From CAZTBB01 sp964611755 (GTDB taxonomy: Bacteria > Pseudomonadota > Alphaproteobacteria > Micavibrionales > Micavibrionaceae): DNA of 64,000 bases. Shown piece by piece: positions 52,816 through 63,400 of the stretch. The first letter of the stretch is position 1. Each line of letters begins with the position of its first letter. The stretch covers positions 1 to 64,000 of the forward strand of contig CAZTBB010000002.1 in assembly GCA_964611755.1 (NCBI GenBank), written 5' to 3'. A program made the translations under genes and the position numbers. Under the pieces are notes generated by a model, which was not told where the DNA came from, ran no database searches, and saw nothing but the letters and a program-made list of their open reading frames with translations.

Positions 52816-54247
52816 GGCTTGCGAGAGGCTCCGTTTTATTGTGGGCATTTTCACGCACAAAATTTTGTACGCGCTCCAGATCGTTTGGCAGCTGTGTCAA
52901 AAATTCTTCACGGCTCAGGAGGTCAGAGAGATGCTCCGGCAATTCAGGGTGCTCACCTGTTGCACCCTTTACCGCATCCGGGAATTTCGCCGGGTGGGCA
53001 CAGGCCAGAGAGACAATCACTGCGTTATCATCCAAGTCATCTAGTTGTCCAAGTGATCCATGAACCCCGACCGCCGTATGCGGATCCAGCATGTAACCAG
53101 TATCTTCAAATATCTTTTTGATCGTAGCGGAGGTTTGCGACTCATCTGTGCGGAAGGCTGTAAATTCCGCGCGTGCTTTTTGCATGAGATTATCTGGCAA
53201 TGTCATTGTGCCGGATGCTTTGAATTCTTCCATAAGCTCTTTGAGTTTGCCTGCATCACGGTCGACAAGATCAAACAGATAGCGCTCGAAGTTGCTGGAG
53301 ATCTGGATATCCATGGAAGGACTAATGGATGGATCAACACCTTCTAATGTCATTTTCCCCGTTTCAAAAAAGCGGGTTAGAATATCATTTTTGTTGGTAG
53401 CGATATTGAGACCATGAATAGGGAAACCCATTTGACGCGCCGCATAGGCGGCAAAGACATTTCCGAAATTACCAGTTGGTACACTAAAGGTGACATCTTT
53501 GTCAGGGGCACCAAGCTTGAGAGCCGTATCAACATAATAAACGATTTGCGCCATGATCCGTGCCCAGTTAATCGAGTTGATGGCGCTTAAATTCATTTCG
53601 GCGCGAAAGGCACTGTCATTAAACATGTCTTTGACCAGATTTTGGCAATCATCAAAATTGCCCTCGAGAGCAATGTTAAAGACATTGTCTGCCTTAATGC
53701 TGGTCATTTGCTTGCGCTGCACATCAGAGACGCGGCCAGCAGGGTGCAAAATAAAGATATCGAGCTGGTCGCTGACTTTGCAGCCTTCAATCGCAGCCGA
53801 TCCGGTATCACCGGATGTTGCGCCGACAATTGTAATGCGTTCTTGTCGTTTTTTGAGGACGTAATCAAATAAATGCCCAAGCAATTGCAGAGCGACGTCT
53901 TTAAAGGCGATGGTCGGGCCATGGAAAAGCTCCATAGCATAGAGCTTATCATCATAGATTGCATGTAAAGGCACGATATCATCGTGGCGGAAATTTTTTG
54001 CGCTGTAGGTTTTCTCTAAAATCTCTCGGAAATCTTCACGCGGGATAGAGCCCTCAACGAACGGGTACATGACCGCTTCGGCAATGTCGATATAGCTTTT
54101 GCCGCGCAGAGCCTCAAAATCATCGCGGCTGAATTGCGGCCAGCTTTCGGGAACAAACAACCCGCCATCAGGGGCCAGCCCTGTGAGGAGAACATCTTCA
54201 AAATTTTGTGGCTCGGTGCCACCGCGCGTGGATATATACTGTATCAT
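52808..54247 (-). CDS. thrC: Threonine synthase
   Basis: 479 residues, the longer fungal/proteobacterial form. Motifs are LAPDGGLFVPESWPQF, the PLP-lysine stretch HGPTIAFKDVALQLLG, the phosphate-binding ATSGDTGSAAIEGC and SVPTGNFGNVFAAY. It converts O-phosphohomoserine to threonine. It is followed by the M16 gene with an 8-bp overlap, a conserved alphaproteobacterial pair. Confidence 0.96.
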   Translation of the reverse strand: MIQYISTRGGTEPQNFEDVLLTGLAPDGGLFVPESWPQFSRDDFEALRGKSYIDIAEAVMYPFVEGSIPREDFREILEKTYSAKNFRHDDIVPLHAIYDDKLYAMELFHGPTIAFKDVALQLLGHLFDYVLKKRQERITIVGATSGDTGSAAIEGCKVSDQLDIFILHPAGRVSDVQRKQMTSIKADNVFNIALEGNFDDCQNLVKDMFNDSAFRAEMNLSAINSINWARIMAQIVYYVDTALKLGAPDKDVTFSVPTGNFGNVFAAYAARQMGFPIHGLNIATNKNDILTRFFETGKMTLEGVDPSISPSMDIQISSNFERYLFDLVDRDAGKLKELMEEFKASGTMTLPDNLMQKARAEFTAFRTDESQTSATIKKIFEDTGYMLDPHTAVGVHGSLGQLDDLDDNAVIVSLACAHPAKFPDAVKGATGEHPELPEHLSDLLSREEFLTQLPNDLERVQNFVRENAHNKTEPLASHG

Positions 54248-54302
54248 GCCACCATGTTTATAAGTTTTTGAGTCTCAGAACAATATTATTCTTTTTGTAA
54301 GC

Positions 54303-55952
54303 TTAGTGCAGATAACGCCTACGCAGGTGTTTTTCGAGATAATCAGGTTTGAGACGGCTGCCGGTAATATCCTTGAGTAGCTCTTGCATACCCATCAAAC
54401 GCCCTTTGGAATAAATATTCTCCGAGAGCCATTGTTTGATGTGGGAGAAATCCCCTTCAACAATTTTCTCTTTCAGATCAGGGATCGTGTTTTTGAGGGT
54501 GACAAAAAGTTGCGCTGCGATCATATGGCCGAGCGCGTAAGATGGGAAATAGCCGAATTTTCCAACAAACCAATGCACATCCTGCAGGCACCCCTCAATA
54601 TGGTTTGTGGGCAGAATGCCTAAATGATGGTGTATACCCTCCACCCAGGCTTCGGGGAGTTGATCCACGCTCAGCGTGCCGTCAATGAGATCACGCTCGA
54701 GGCGGAATCGTAAAAGCACATGATAGAAGTAAGTGACTTCATCCGCCTTTTTGCGGTCTGATCCAGGTTGAACGCGTGTTTTAAGCGCGTATAGATTTTC
54801 CGGGGAGAGCGCCGGAGAATTAATGCCGTGGAATAACCCTTCAAGGCGCGGTGATAGGAATTCAAAGAATTCCGGCATCCGGCCGATAATCATTTCAATC
54901 AGTAAGGCTTGGCTTTCATGCATGGCCGCGCCAAGATCCATCCCAACAGGTTGATAGCGCCATTGTTTACGGGGAAGGCCCTGAATATAGAGACCGTGGC
55001 CACCCTCATGCAATGCGCTTTTCATGGAGTCCAGGAAATTGCTTTGATCGACATTGCTAATCACCAGACGCGTATCCTCAGGTGTCCCGCCCTCAACAGG
55101 ATTATGGCCTGTTTCATAAAGGCCGCCGCGATCAAAATCAAAGCCTATCACTTGAAGCAAAGAGCGGTTAAGCCACATTTGTGCCTCGCCTTCATAATCG
55201 GCGTTTAAATCCATTGGCTTGGGATCATTGGCTTGTTTTTCCAAAATCTCCGGCAGCAGGGATTTCAATGCATCTGTGTGTGAGTCCATCAGGTTTTCAA
55301 GATCGAACAGCTTCATACCCGGCATAAATTCCTGCATCAGCATTTCGTAACGGCTCTCGGCATCCGAGGCCTCGAGGCGAGCATCGGCAATGCGGCGGTG
55401 AAGATCAACCTGTTCTTTCAAAAATTCTTTGGCCTGTTCCCAATCTCCTTTTTTATAGACATTGGTGTGGTGGCGCCGTCCTTCGTAAGACAGGCGTGCC
55501 TTGCGTTCCATCAGAGCCGGATCAACATGGCAATAAATGCGGTACATGTCCTCCATCTCGCGCAAATTGGCGCTATCCCAATCATCCCATTCGCTCTCAT
55601 CTTCGCATTCATGGGCGTGTTCGCGTGCATTCACCAAAAGTTGGTGTACTTTTTCACTGGTGAGATCTTCATGCATGCGGCGGAATAAAAACGCCATCTG
55701 GCCGAGGCGGCTTTTATAAGCGCCTTCCGGCATGGCGGTCAGAAAATCACGCCCAAGAATTTCAATGATGGCATTCATCCGGCCAATATCGCGAAAGGCG
55801 ACTTTTAATTCCGTATAGGCTTCACAGGCATGTTCTTGGTCTTGTTTGATGACAGGCTGGTCAAACTTGGCAGATGATTTTGGCAGATCTTCCAGCTCTT
55901 CGCTTGAAGAATTTTTGCTCAGCGTATCAATAATGTCTTTAAAGAAGCTCAT
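54303..55952 (-). CDS. M32-family carboxypeptidase (Taq-type)
   Basis: 549 residues, slightly above the usual 500-510 because of a 40-residue N-terminal extension. The zinc motif is His315-Glu-Gly-Gly-His319 (ALHEGGHG). Other M32 features are GAAMHESQALLIE, HVLLRFRLERDLIDG, LQDVHWFVGKFGYFPSYALG and KGRLMGMQELLK. These enzymes remove C-terminal residues from peptides and act in the cytoplasm. It stands alone between pdxT and thrC. A long N-terminal acidic stretch (17-28) is unusual. Confidence 0.93.
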   Translation of the reverse strand: MSFFKDIIDTLSKNSSSEELEDLPKSSAKFDQPVIKQDQEHACEAYTELKVAFRDIGRMNAIIEILGRDFLTAMPEGAYKSRLGQMAFLFRRMHEDLTSEKVHQLLVNAREHAHECEDESEWDDWDSANLREMEDMYRIYCHVDPALMERKARLSYEGRRHHTNVYKKGDWEQAKEFLKEQVDLHRRIADARLEASDAESRYEMLMQEFMPGMKLFDLENLMDSHTDALKSLLPEILEKQANDPKPMDLNADYEGEAQMWLNRSLLQVIGFDFDRGGLYETGHNPVEGGTPEDTRLVISNVDQSNFLDSMKSALHEGGHGLYIQGLPRKQWRYQPVGMDLGAAMHESQALLIEMIIGRMPEFFEFLSPRLEGLFHGINSPALSPENLYALKTRVQPGSDRKKADEVTYFYHVLLRFRLERDLIDGTLSVDQLPEAWVEGIHHHLGILPTNHIEGCLQDVHWFVGKFGYFPSYALGHMIAAQLFVTLKNTIPDLKEKIVEGDFSHIKQWLSENIYSKGRLMGMQELLKDITGSRLKPDYLEKHLRRRYLH

Positions 55953-56030
55953 GGCTTGGTATGGAGAGGCTCTCAGTTTGTGAAGCCTTTAATATTTTAT
56001 ACTACAGAATTTCTAAAGAAGTTTCTAATG

Positions 56031-56630
56031 TTATGCGGCTTTGGAGGCATAAAATAATGTGATCATCTCCATAAAGGCCTGATGCATGGGGGAGGGGGTA
56101 TCCAAATTTGTCTCGCCATGGAAGGTTGTTGCCATGGCATGTCCTTTTTTGACCCAGACAGGCTGGCCTTCGAAAGAGGCGATTGTCTCTACACTATGAT
56201 CGGTTTTTTGGATGACCGGCGCGCGAATAAAGGAGACCTCATACCCATTGATTTCGGTGTTCTGGCTATCGATTTGTCGGCCATACCCATTGCGTTGAAT
56301 GTCTATCGGGAGAATGGCAAAAGATTTTTGTTCCGGATTGGTCACCCTTTCGGCCATTAAAATGGAGCCGGCACATATGCCCCAGACGGGTTTGGATTTT
56401 AGATTGCGCTCTAGGCTGTCCCATAAATCAAACACATCGATCAGTTTAAGCATGACCCCGCTTTCACCGCCCGGAAGAATAAATGCATCAACGGCATCAA
56501 ATTCCTCCGCTTTTTTGACCGGCCTAAAATCTGCGCCGAGCGCCTCAACATGCGGGCGATGCAAATCAACGGCACCTTGCAGAGCAAGGCACCCGATCGT
56601 GATTTGATGTTTAGAGTGTTGGCTCGGCAA
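56031..56630 (-). CDS. pdxT: Pyridoxal 5'-phosphate synthase glutaminase subunit
   Basis: 199 residues. The class I glutaminase triad is Cys87 (GICAGSI), His171 and Glu173 (FHGET; the common form is FHPE, so Pro is replaced by Gly). LPGGES (52-57) and LALQGAVDLHRPHVEALGA match the family. It supplies ammonia from glutamine to PdxS. It begins one base after pdxS ends. Confidence 0.92.
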   Translation of the reverse strand: MPSQHSKHQITIGCLALQGAVDLHRPHVEALGADFRPVKKAEEFDAVDAFILPGGESGVMLKLIDVFDLWDSLERNLKSKPVWGICAGSILMAERVTNPEQKSFAILPIDIQRNGYGRQIDSQNTEINGYEVSFIRAPVIQKTDHSVETIASFEGQPVWVKKGHAMATTFHGETNLDTPSPMHQAFMEMITLFYASKAA

Positions 56631-56631
56631 T

Positions 56632-57573
56632 TTACCAACCGCGATTGGCCATCTTCATTGGCTCTTCAATCTCGGAAATCTCTGTGCCGCGCATGGCAAC
56701 GCCTTCCAATTCCTTGGAGGCTTCGAGAACAATAGCAGGATCATTGTAATGCGCTGTCGCTTTTACAATAGCCTTTGCGTATTTCTCCGGATTTTCACTC
56801 TTGAAAATGCCGGACCCTACGAATACGGACTCGGCGCCAAGCTGCATACAAAGTGCAGCATCGGCAGGTGTTGCAATACCGCCAGCGGCGAAGTTAGGCA
56901 CAGGAAGCTTGCCTTCTTGTTTGACAATTCTCAGAAGTTCAAATGGAGCGCCATGATCTTTTGCCATGGTCATGAGTTCATCATCGCTGGAATTTACAAC
57001 AGCACGGATTTCCGCATTGATCTGGCGCAAGTGGCGCACGGCTTCGACAATGTTGCCTGTGCCGGGCTCACCCTTTGTACGCATAAGGGCGGCGCCTTCA
57101 CCAATACGGCGGAGCGCTTCACCAAGATTTTTAGCACCGCATACAAATGGCACTTTAAAGTCGTGCTTGTTTACATGGTATTGTTCATCAGCAGGCGTGA
57201 GCACTTCGCTCTCATCGATGTAATCAACACCGATTGTTTCCAGGATTTGTGCTTCGGCAAAATGGCCGATACGGCATTTTGCCATCACAGGAATAGAGAC
57301 TGTCTTCATAATCTCTTCAATAAGCTCAGGTGGGCTCATACGAGCCACGCCGCCAGCTTTACGGATGTCAGATGGAACACGCTCGAGAGCCATAACAGCA
57401 ATTGCGCCGGCCTTCTCGGCAACTTCGGCCTGCTCTGGTGTAACAACGTCCATAATGACGCCGCCTTTGAGCATTTCAGCCAGGCCTGTTTTAATGTTAA
57501 TGACGTTCCCCTTGTTCTGATCCTTGGTCATGGGCATCAAATCCTTACTCTTACTTGGTTTGCTAATTGTCAC
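56632..57573 (-). CDS. pdxS: Pyridoxal 5'-phosphate synthase lyase subunit
   Basis: 313 residues, about 20 longer than usual at the N-terminus. Active-site residues are Asp42 (VIMDVV), Lys99 (VMAKCRIGH) and Lys167 ([11 protein letters not shown]). [15 protein letters not shown] and [14 protein letters not shown] mark the phosphate sites. With PdxT it makes PLP directly from ribose-5-phosphate, glyceraldehyde-3-phosphate and glutamine. Most Alphaproteobacteria use the PdxA/PdxJ route, so this pair may be acquired or ancestral to the lineage. The start at 57573 is in doubt; ATGs at 57537 and 57531 give family-like lengths. Confidence 0.93.
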   Translation of the reverse strand: MTISKPSKSKDLMPMTKDQNKGNVINIKTGLAEMLKGGVIMDVVTPEQAEVAEKAGAIAVMALERVPSDIRKAGGVARMSPPELIEEIMKTVSIPVMAKCRIGHFAEAQILETIGVDYIDESEVLTPADEQYHVNKHDFKVPFVCGAKNLGEALRRIGEGAALMRTKGEPGTGNIVEAVRHLRQINAEIRAVVNSSDDELMTMAKDHGAPFELLRIVKQEGKLPVPNFAAGGIATPADAALCMQLGAESVFVGSGIFKSENPEKYAKAIVKATAHYNDPAIVLEASKELEGVAMRGTEISEIEEPMKMANRGW

Positions 57574-57659
57574 ACTTATACAGATATAGGGAAGAAAAGC
57601 AAACTTTCTAGCGCGTAAAACAAAAAAAATCTTCTTTGTCTATCCAGAGTGTCAGAAAA

Positions 57660-57688
57660 TTGACTTTTCGTATTATTTTTCGTAAAAC
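57660..57688 (+). promoter_or_regulatory. Promoter for the tandem winged-helix gene
   Basis: TTGACT (57660-57665), a 17-base spacer and TAAAAC (57683-57688) form a plausible sigma70 promoter 20 bases before the ATG at 57709, in the divergent gap with pdxS. Confidence 0.45.
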
Positions 57689-57708
57689 AGCGCGTTGGTA
57701 TATGAAAA

Positions 57709-60456
57709 ATGAGAATTTTTACTTACATTCCCGAGATTGAGCATCTGGACGAGATAATATCGCATCTGAACAGAGAGCTTCCTGAGCCTGAATTTGAGAT
57801 CATTCATGAAACGCAGTCATCTGATCTTTTGGGCAATCTGGATGCGTATGATTATGATGCTGTGATTGTCTATAATGGATCCGGTTCGGATGATCTTTTA
57901 AAGGCACTGTCATCGAAACATCTGAAAGGGCCGCTACTTTGTATTAATGGGTCGAAAGACCCGGATATCATGTTTAACGCAATTAGCGCGGGCGCTCTGA
58001 CGTCTCTTGATTTAGATCAGATTGCGCATCCGGGTCTTGTTCAAAAAATGCTTCAAAATGCCGTTTTGACCAGGCAAGGCGTATCACGGGTTGAAATCTT
58101 TGGGCCGTTGGAGATTGATTTTGGAAAGTTAACAATTTTTGTAGATAAACAACCTGTTCATTTTTCAGATATGCAATATCGGTTTATTGAATATTTGATT
58201 TTGAACGCTGATAAATTTGTTTCAAAGGAAGCCATTTATAATCATTTATACGATGAAGACAGCGATACAAAGATTAAGACGCTGGATGTTATTCTTTCTC
58301 ATATACGTAAAGCATTGAATAAAGCCAAACCTGGTCTTGGTGATATTATTGAAAGTTCGCATGGTCAGGGTTTGATGTTTAATCCGAAGCCGTTCTCAAA
58401 GACAGGCTATATTAAACAATTTGGCGAATTGGAAATTGATCTCACGCGTCAGGAGATCCGCATCAATGGCAAAAAGGTTGATGTTGCGGTTTCGGAATTT
58501 ATGGTTCTTAAGCTCATGGCCATGAAATACCCTGAAACCGCAAATGTTGATGATTTGATTGATGAGGCCAACCGGTTCAAAAATAAATCACCCAGAACAT
58601 ATGTGGCAGGTTTGAGAGGGCTGGAGAATTTGATGAAATCTCTTGTCTCCAAACTGGGCAAGAAAGAGTCAAAATTTAAAACCTTGATCCATAAAAACCA
58701 CGCCAAAGAATATATTCTCAATTTTGAAGAGATAGATGATAAATCTTTTCGGCTTTTAACAGATGAAATTCGTCATGGCCCTCTTCTGCTGCACAAAAAA
58801 TTGCAGATTTTAAAATTTGATAAAAACATTATTTCCCTGGCACCGCGGGAATATGAACTTATGCAACACTTCATGGAGAGCTATCCCGATAGTATGCAGA
58901 CGAAAGATCTGGCGTTCAAAGTCTATGGAAGCGAGAAAAAGACCGATGCCGTGAATCCCAATTTACAGAGTCTGAAAAAAAAATTGAGAGACGCCAATGG
59001 CGGGGTTGAGTTTATCCAGTTTAGAAAAGGCGTCGGACATTTTCTCAATATTCAAGATGAGAGAACACTTAATAAAGCGCTTAGCCACATGAGTTTCATC
59101 TCTGTTGGCCCTTTTGAGGTTAATGAAACCCTGCAAAAAATTGAGTATAAGCCATTTGAAGGTGCAAGATCGATCGAGATTTCATTGCCTAACAGGCAAT
59201 ACCGGCTATTTGTAGCGCTTTTAAAATCGTATCCGCATGCATTGGCGTTGGAAGAGGCCTCAGAACATGTTTATGGCGAAACTGGCAAAGAAAATATACT
59301 GTTAAAAGATGTCAGGAAATTAATGCAAAAGAATATATCACTTGCTCTAGGGGATGCAGGGATCGGGTTTCGCAGGATCGGTGACGATATGCTCCGATTG
59401 GATATGCCGATTGAACAGATCCCGCAAGATATTCTCAAAAACAGTAAAATATCGCAGGTGCCGCCATGGGCGATTAATCAAACATTGAATATGTTGATGT
59501 TTGATGGTGACCCTATTCAGACGAACGAAACCGAATTTGCGATGATGGAAGATTTGATTTCATCATATCCTACACCCATTAAGACCAAGGATATGTATAG
59601 GCGGCATTTTAATGGCAATAAAGTCTCGTTTCATGGTGCCATGCGCTTGTTTAGAGCAAAGCTGGAGAAGGATTACAATATTGATCAGCCTGTATTAGAG
59701 GAAATCTACAAAGGTCACATTGGTGGTTATGTTCTTAAAATCAATCACCAAGAGCTCAGCCAAGATCAGCGCAATGCCCTTGGCATTATTGATTTGGATG
59801 GTGTGAAATATGATCCTAATTTGGCAAAAATTACGGATGGTGACCGGCAATCCAGCCTGAATGTTGCCCAAAATTACTTTCTTCAAAAATTGGTTGAGGC
59901 CGATAGGCCTCTGGACATCCCCGCGCTTAAATCATTATCTGATAGTGAGGGGCATAATTGGGGTGAAGATTATATTTATCAATCGGTGGAAACAGACTTG
60001 AAGGCGAAATTGGCCCGGTTTGATATCCGCTATAGCGATAATAAGCGATCCGGGTATTTCCTTGAGAGAAATTTGGATAAGGTCTTGCAAACATCGGATT
60101 ATCTCGAGGTTGGGCCATATAAAATCAATAACACGCTTTTGCAGCTCAAGGTGGAAGGCAAAACAATTGATTTAGCACCGTTCGAACATCGCATCCTTAC
60201 GATTATGGCCGAGAATGCGCATCGACGAATGCAGGTTGATGAAGTCATCAGCCGCAGCAAAAATATCGATGGTTTGGTTAATTCCCTGCACACTTTTAAT
60301 CTGGCGCGGCATAATATTCATACAAATTTGAAACATACCGGCCTCAAAAATTATAAAATCTTTCATAATCGCCGCGGCATTGGCTATTGCTTGGAAGCCT
60401 TTCAGGATGCCATTGATGCACCCTCACCGACCGAGCCCGTCTCTTATAATATTTAG
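57709..60456 (+). CDS. Pseudo-receiver protein with about seven tandem OmpR-type winged helices
   Basis: 915 residues. Residues 1-120 look like a receiver fold (MRIFTYIPEIEHLDEIISHL; YDAVIVYNGSGSDDLLKAL) but lack the acidic pair, and the acceptor position holds Tyr55/Asn56, so it should not be phosphorylated. Residues 128-226 are a clear OmpR/PhoB winged helix (VEIFGPLEIDFGKLTIFV, YRFIEYLILNADKFVSKEAI, DVILSHIRKALNKAKPG, ESSHGQGLMF). Six more divergent units follow at about 236-340, 355-448, 463-567, 585-680, 692-787 and 798-897. Each repeats '(F/V)GPxxIN ... hydrophobic helix ... wing Gly-x-G-Y/H' (e.g. VGPYKINNTLLQL with RRGIGYCLEAF). No signal peptide or membrane helix. It may be a large DNA-binding or scaffold protein. 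It ends in a 4-bp overlap with the convergent RND gene. Confidence 0.85.
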   Translation: MRIFTYIPEIEHLDEIISHLNRELPEPEFEIIHETQSSDLLGNLDAYDYDAVIVYNGSGSDDLLKALSSKHLKGPLLCINGSKDPDIMFNAISAGALTSLDLDQIAHPGLVQKMLQNAVLTRQGVSRVEIFGPLEIDFGKLTIFVDKQPVHFSDMQYRFIEYLILNADKFVSKEAIYNHLYDEDSDTKIKTLDVILSHIRKALNKAKPGLGDIIESSHGQGLMFNPKPFSKTGYIKQFGELEIDLTRQEIRINGKKVDVAVSEFMVLKLMAMKYPETANVDDLIDEANRFKNKSPRTYVAGLRGLENLMKSLVSKLGKKESKFKTLIHKNHAKEYILNFEEIDDKSFRLLTDEIRHGPLLLHKKLQILKFDKNIISLAPREYELMQHFMESYPDSMQTKDLAFKVYGSEKKTDAVNPNLQSLKKKLRDANGGVEFIQFRKGVGHFLNIQDERTLNKALSHMSFISVGPFEVNETLQKIEYKPFEGARSIEISLPNRQYRLFVALLKSYPHALALEEASEHVYGETGKENILLKDVRKLMQKNISLALGDAGIGFRRIGDDMLRLDMPIEQIPQDILKNSKISQVPPWAINQTLNMLMFDGDPIQTNETEFAMMEDLISSYPTPIKTKDMYRRHFNGNKVSFHGAMRLFRAKLEKDYNIDQPVLEEIYKGHIGGYVLKINHQELSQDQRNALGIIDLDGVKYDPNLAKITDGDRQSSLNVAQNYFLQKLVEADRPLDIPALKSLSDSEGHNWGEDYIYQSVETDLKAKLARFDIRYSDNKRSGYFLERNLDKVLQTSDYLEVGPYKINNTLLQLKVEGKTIDLAPFEHRILTIMAENAHRRMQVDEVISRSKNIDGLVNSLHTFNLARHNIHTNLKHTGLKNYKIFHNRRGIGYCLEAFQDAIDAPSPTEPVSYNI

Positions 60457-63400
60457 GCCTTATTTTCTTCTTCTTCTTCGAGACGGCGGGCAATATCACC
60501 CGGTGAACCTGTGCCGCGGGCAATCAAGCTATAGGCGATGGGCACGATATAAAGCGTGAAGAAGGTGGCTGCAATCACGCCGCCAAGAACGACTTGGCCA
60601 ATAGCGATACGGGTTTCTGCGCCTGCACCGCTGGTCAGAATAAGCGGCAATGCACCGGCGATGGTGGTCAGGCCCGTCATCAGGATTGGACGGAAGCGCA
60701 CTTCGGTGGCCTCGATCAAAGCCTTGGAGAAGCCCATTCCCTCATCGCGGAGTTGGTTGGCAAATTCGACAATCAAGATTCCGTTTTTGGCGGCCAGACC
60801 AACAAGCATGATCAGGCCGATCTGCGAATAAATATTGAGTGTTCCGCCCGTCAGGTAAAGCGCAAGCAAACCCCCGCCGGCCGCAAGGGGAACAGTGAGC
60901 ATAATAATAAAGGGGTGGATATAACTTTCGAATTGCGCGGCCAGAACAAGGAAGACGACGACAAGGCCAAGAATAAAGACAAAGATAATGGAATCACCCG
61001 AAGAGATAAAATCACGGCTTTGGCCCTTGTAATCAATGACGGCCTCATCCGGGAGATGCTCCCGCACGAGCCCCTCAAGATGCGTTAAAGCTTCGCCAAG
61101 TGCGAAGCCATCTTCAAGATTGGCCTCCAGTGTAATCGAGCGGATACGGTTATAGCGGGCGAGCGTTTCCGCCGCGCCATATTCTGTGATTGTGACCACA
61201 TTTGAAAGCGGTATAAGCTGACCCGAGCTTTGGGAGCGTACATAAATATTGGCAATATCATCAAAGGATTGCTGCTTGGTGCGATCACCTTCAAGAATAA
61301 TGTCATATTCTTCACCATTTTCGAGATAGGTTGTGACATTGCGCCCCGCCATCATGGTTTGCAAGGTGCGGCCAATCTCTTCAACCGTTACACCTAAATC
61401 TGCGGCGCGGTTATAATCAACGCGGAAATCAATTTGCGGGCGTGTTTCTTTATAATCACTATCGAGACCCAGAATGCCGGGATTATTCTCATTGACCTTT
61501 TCAATGATGATGTCCCGCCATTCGGCAAGGGCTTCATAGGTCGGCCCGCCAATGACGAACTGAACGGGCTTGCCGGTTCCCCCGCCCAGCCCTTGGCGCA
61601 TAACGGGAAAGGCGCGTACCCCCGGCAGAGCGGCGAGCTTGCCTCTGAGTTCATTCATAATCTCGAAGGCGGAACGGCGTTTGTCCCAATCCTCCAGAAT
61701 GACAATCACAAATCCGCCATTGAAATTCTCGATACTGCCAAAGCCGCGCGGCGCCCGTACGAGCAGGCGTTTAAACTCACCTTTATCGACATAGGGCATC
61801 AGACGACGTTCAATCTCGGTCATATATTCTTCAATGTAACTATAGCTCGCGCCTTCAGGTCCACTGACGACAACAAAGAATGCGCCGCGGTCTTCTTGGG
61901 GCACAAATTCTTGCGTAACATTGGGGTAGAGCCAGACTGTTCCGCCCACCAGCAGTGCAAAAATAAGGATAACCATCGCAGGAATGCGCAACAAAAATGT
62001 CAGGCTGGCGATGTAGGATTTGCGCAGCATTTTAAAAAAGCGATTGATCGTTTTGGTGATGACATTTTCATCCCCCGCATCGCTGTTTAACATTTTGGAG
62101 GCCATCATGGGGGCGAGGGTCAGTGCGACAAGGGATGAGAAAGCAATGGCCGCAGCAATGGTCAGGGCAAATTCGGTGAACAGGCGCCCAATATCACCTT
62201 CCAGAAATGTGATAGGCACAAATACAGAGATCAAAACAAGGGTGGTAGCAATAACCGCAAAGCCAACTTGGCGCGCGCCTCTATAGGCAGCGACCAGAGG
62301 TGTTTCACCTTTTTCCTGGATCCGGCGCACAATGTTTTCCAGCATCACAATTGCATCATCAACCACCAGCCCGATGGCCAGAACAAGAGCGAGAAGTGTG
62401 AGCAGGTTAAGCGAAAATCCAAAACTATAAATAGCAATAAAAGAAGCAATCAAAGAGATGGGCACAGTAATGGCGGGGATCAGCATAGCGCGCAAGCTGC
62501 CGAGGAATATATAGATCACAAACACAACACAGCCAATCGCAATAAACAGAGTTTTATAGACCTCGGAAATGGATGCCTTGATAAACACAGCCGCATCATA
62601 ACTTTGCGAGATCGACATGCCCTCGGGCAGGTTGCGCTTTAGTTTTTCGCTGAGTGTCTTGACCGCGTCCGACACATCGATTGTATTGGCGGTGGATTGT
62701 TTGATCACTCCGATACCGACCATAGGCTCACCATTGCCGCGGAAGAACAGGCGATCCTCTTCAACGCCCTTTTCAACGCGGGCAACATCACCGAGGCGCA
62801 CAAGAAATCCGTTTTCACCGCGCGCCAGGACAAGTTTGGCAAAGTCATCGGGCTCTTGGAAATTGCGCTCAACGCGCGCTTTAAAGATGCGTTCATCCGA
62901 TTGCAGGCTTCCGGCGGGCAGCTCAACATTTTCGGCGCGCAAGGCTTGTTCCACATCATTCACGGTCAGGTTGCGTGCGGCCAGCGCGTTACGATCGAGC
63001 CAGATCCGCATGGCATAGCGCAATCCTCCACCAACGCGGATACGGGCAACACCATCGAGAGCAGAGTATTGATCCACCAAATAACGCTCGGCATAGTCGG
63101 TAAGTTCGGGCACGGTCATCCGGTCGCTGGACAGATTTTGCCAGATAATCACATCATCATTGCTATCGACTTTTTGTACTTCGGGTGGGTCGGCTTCCTC
63201 GGGCAGGTTGTCCTGAATGCCGGAGATGCGGTCACGGACATCATTAGCCGCTTCGTTGATATCACGGTTAATAGAAAATTCGATTGTGACATTGGATTCG
63301 CCATCGGATGAGGATGAATCGATAAATTCAATCCCCTCGATACCGGCAATCCGCTCTTCGATCAGCTCTGTGACCCGCGTTTCCACAATATTGGCAGGGG

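Noticed and set aside
56749..57618. Plus-strand frame of 289 residues
   Set aside because: It is antisense to pdxS, whose catalytic motifs are clear. The product is Cys/His/Phe-rich shadow sequence.
61434..63311. Plus-strand frames of 218 and 204 residues (61434-62090 and 62697-63311)
   Set aside because: Both are antisense to the RND pump gene, which is intact and well supported.
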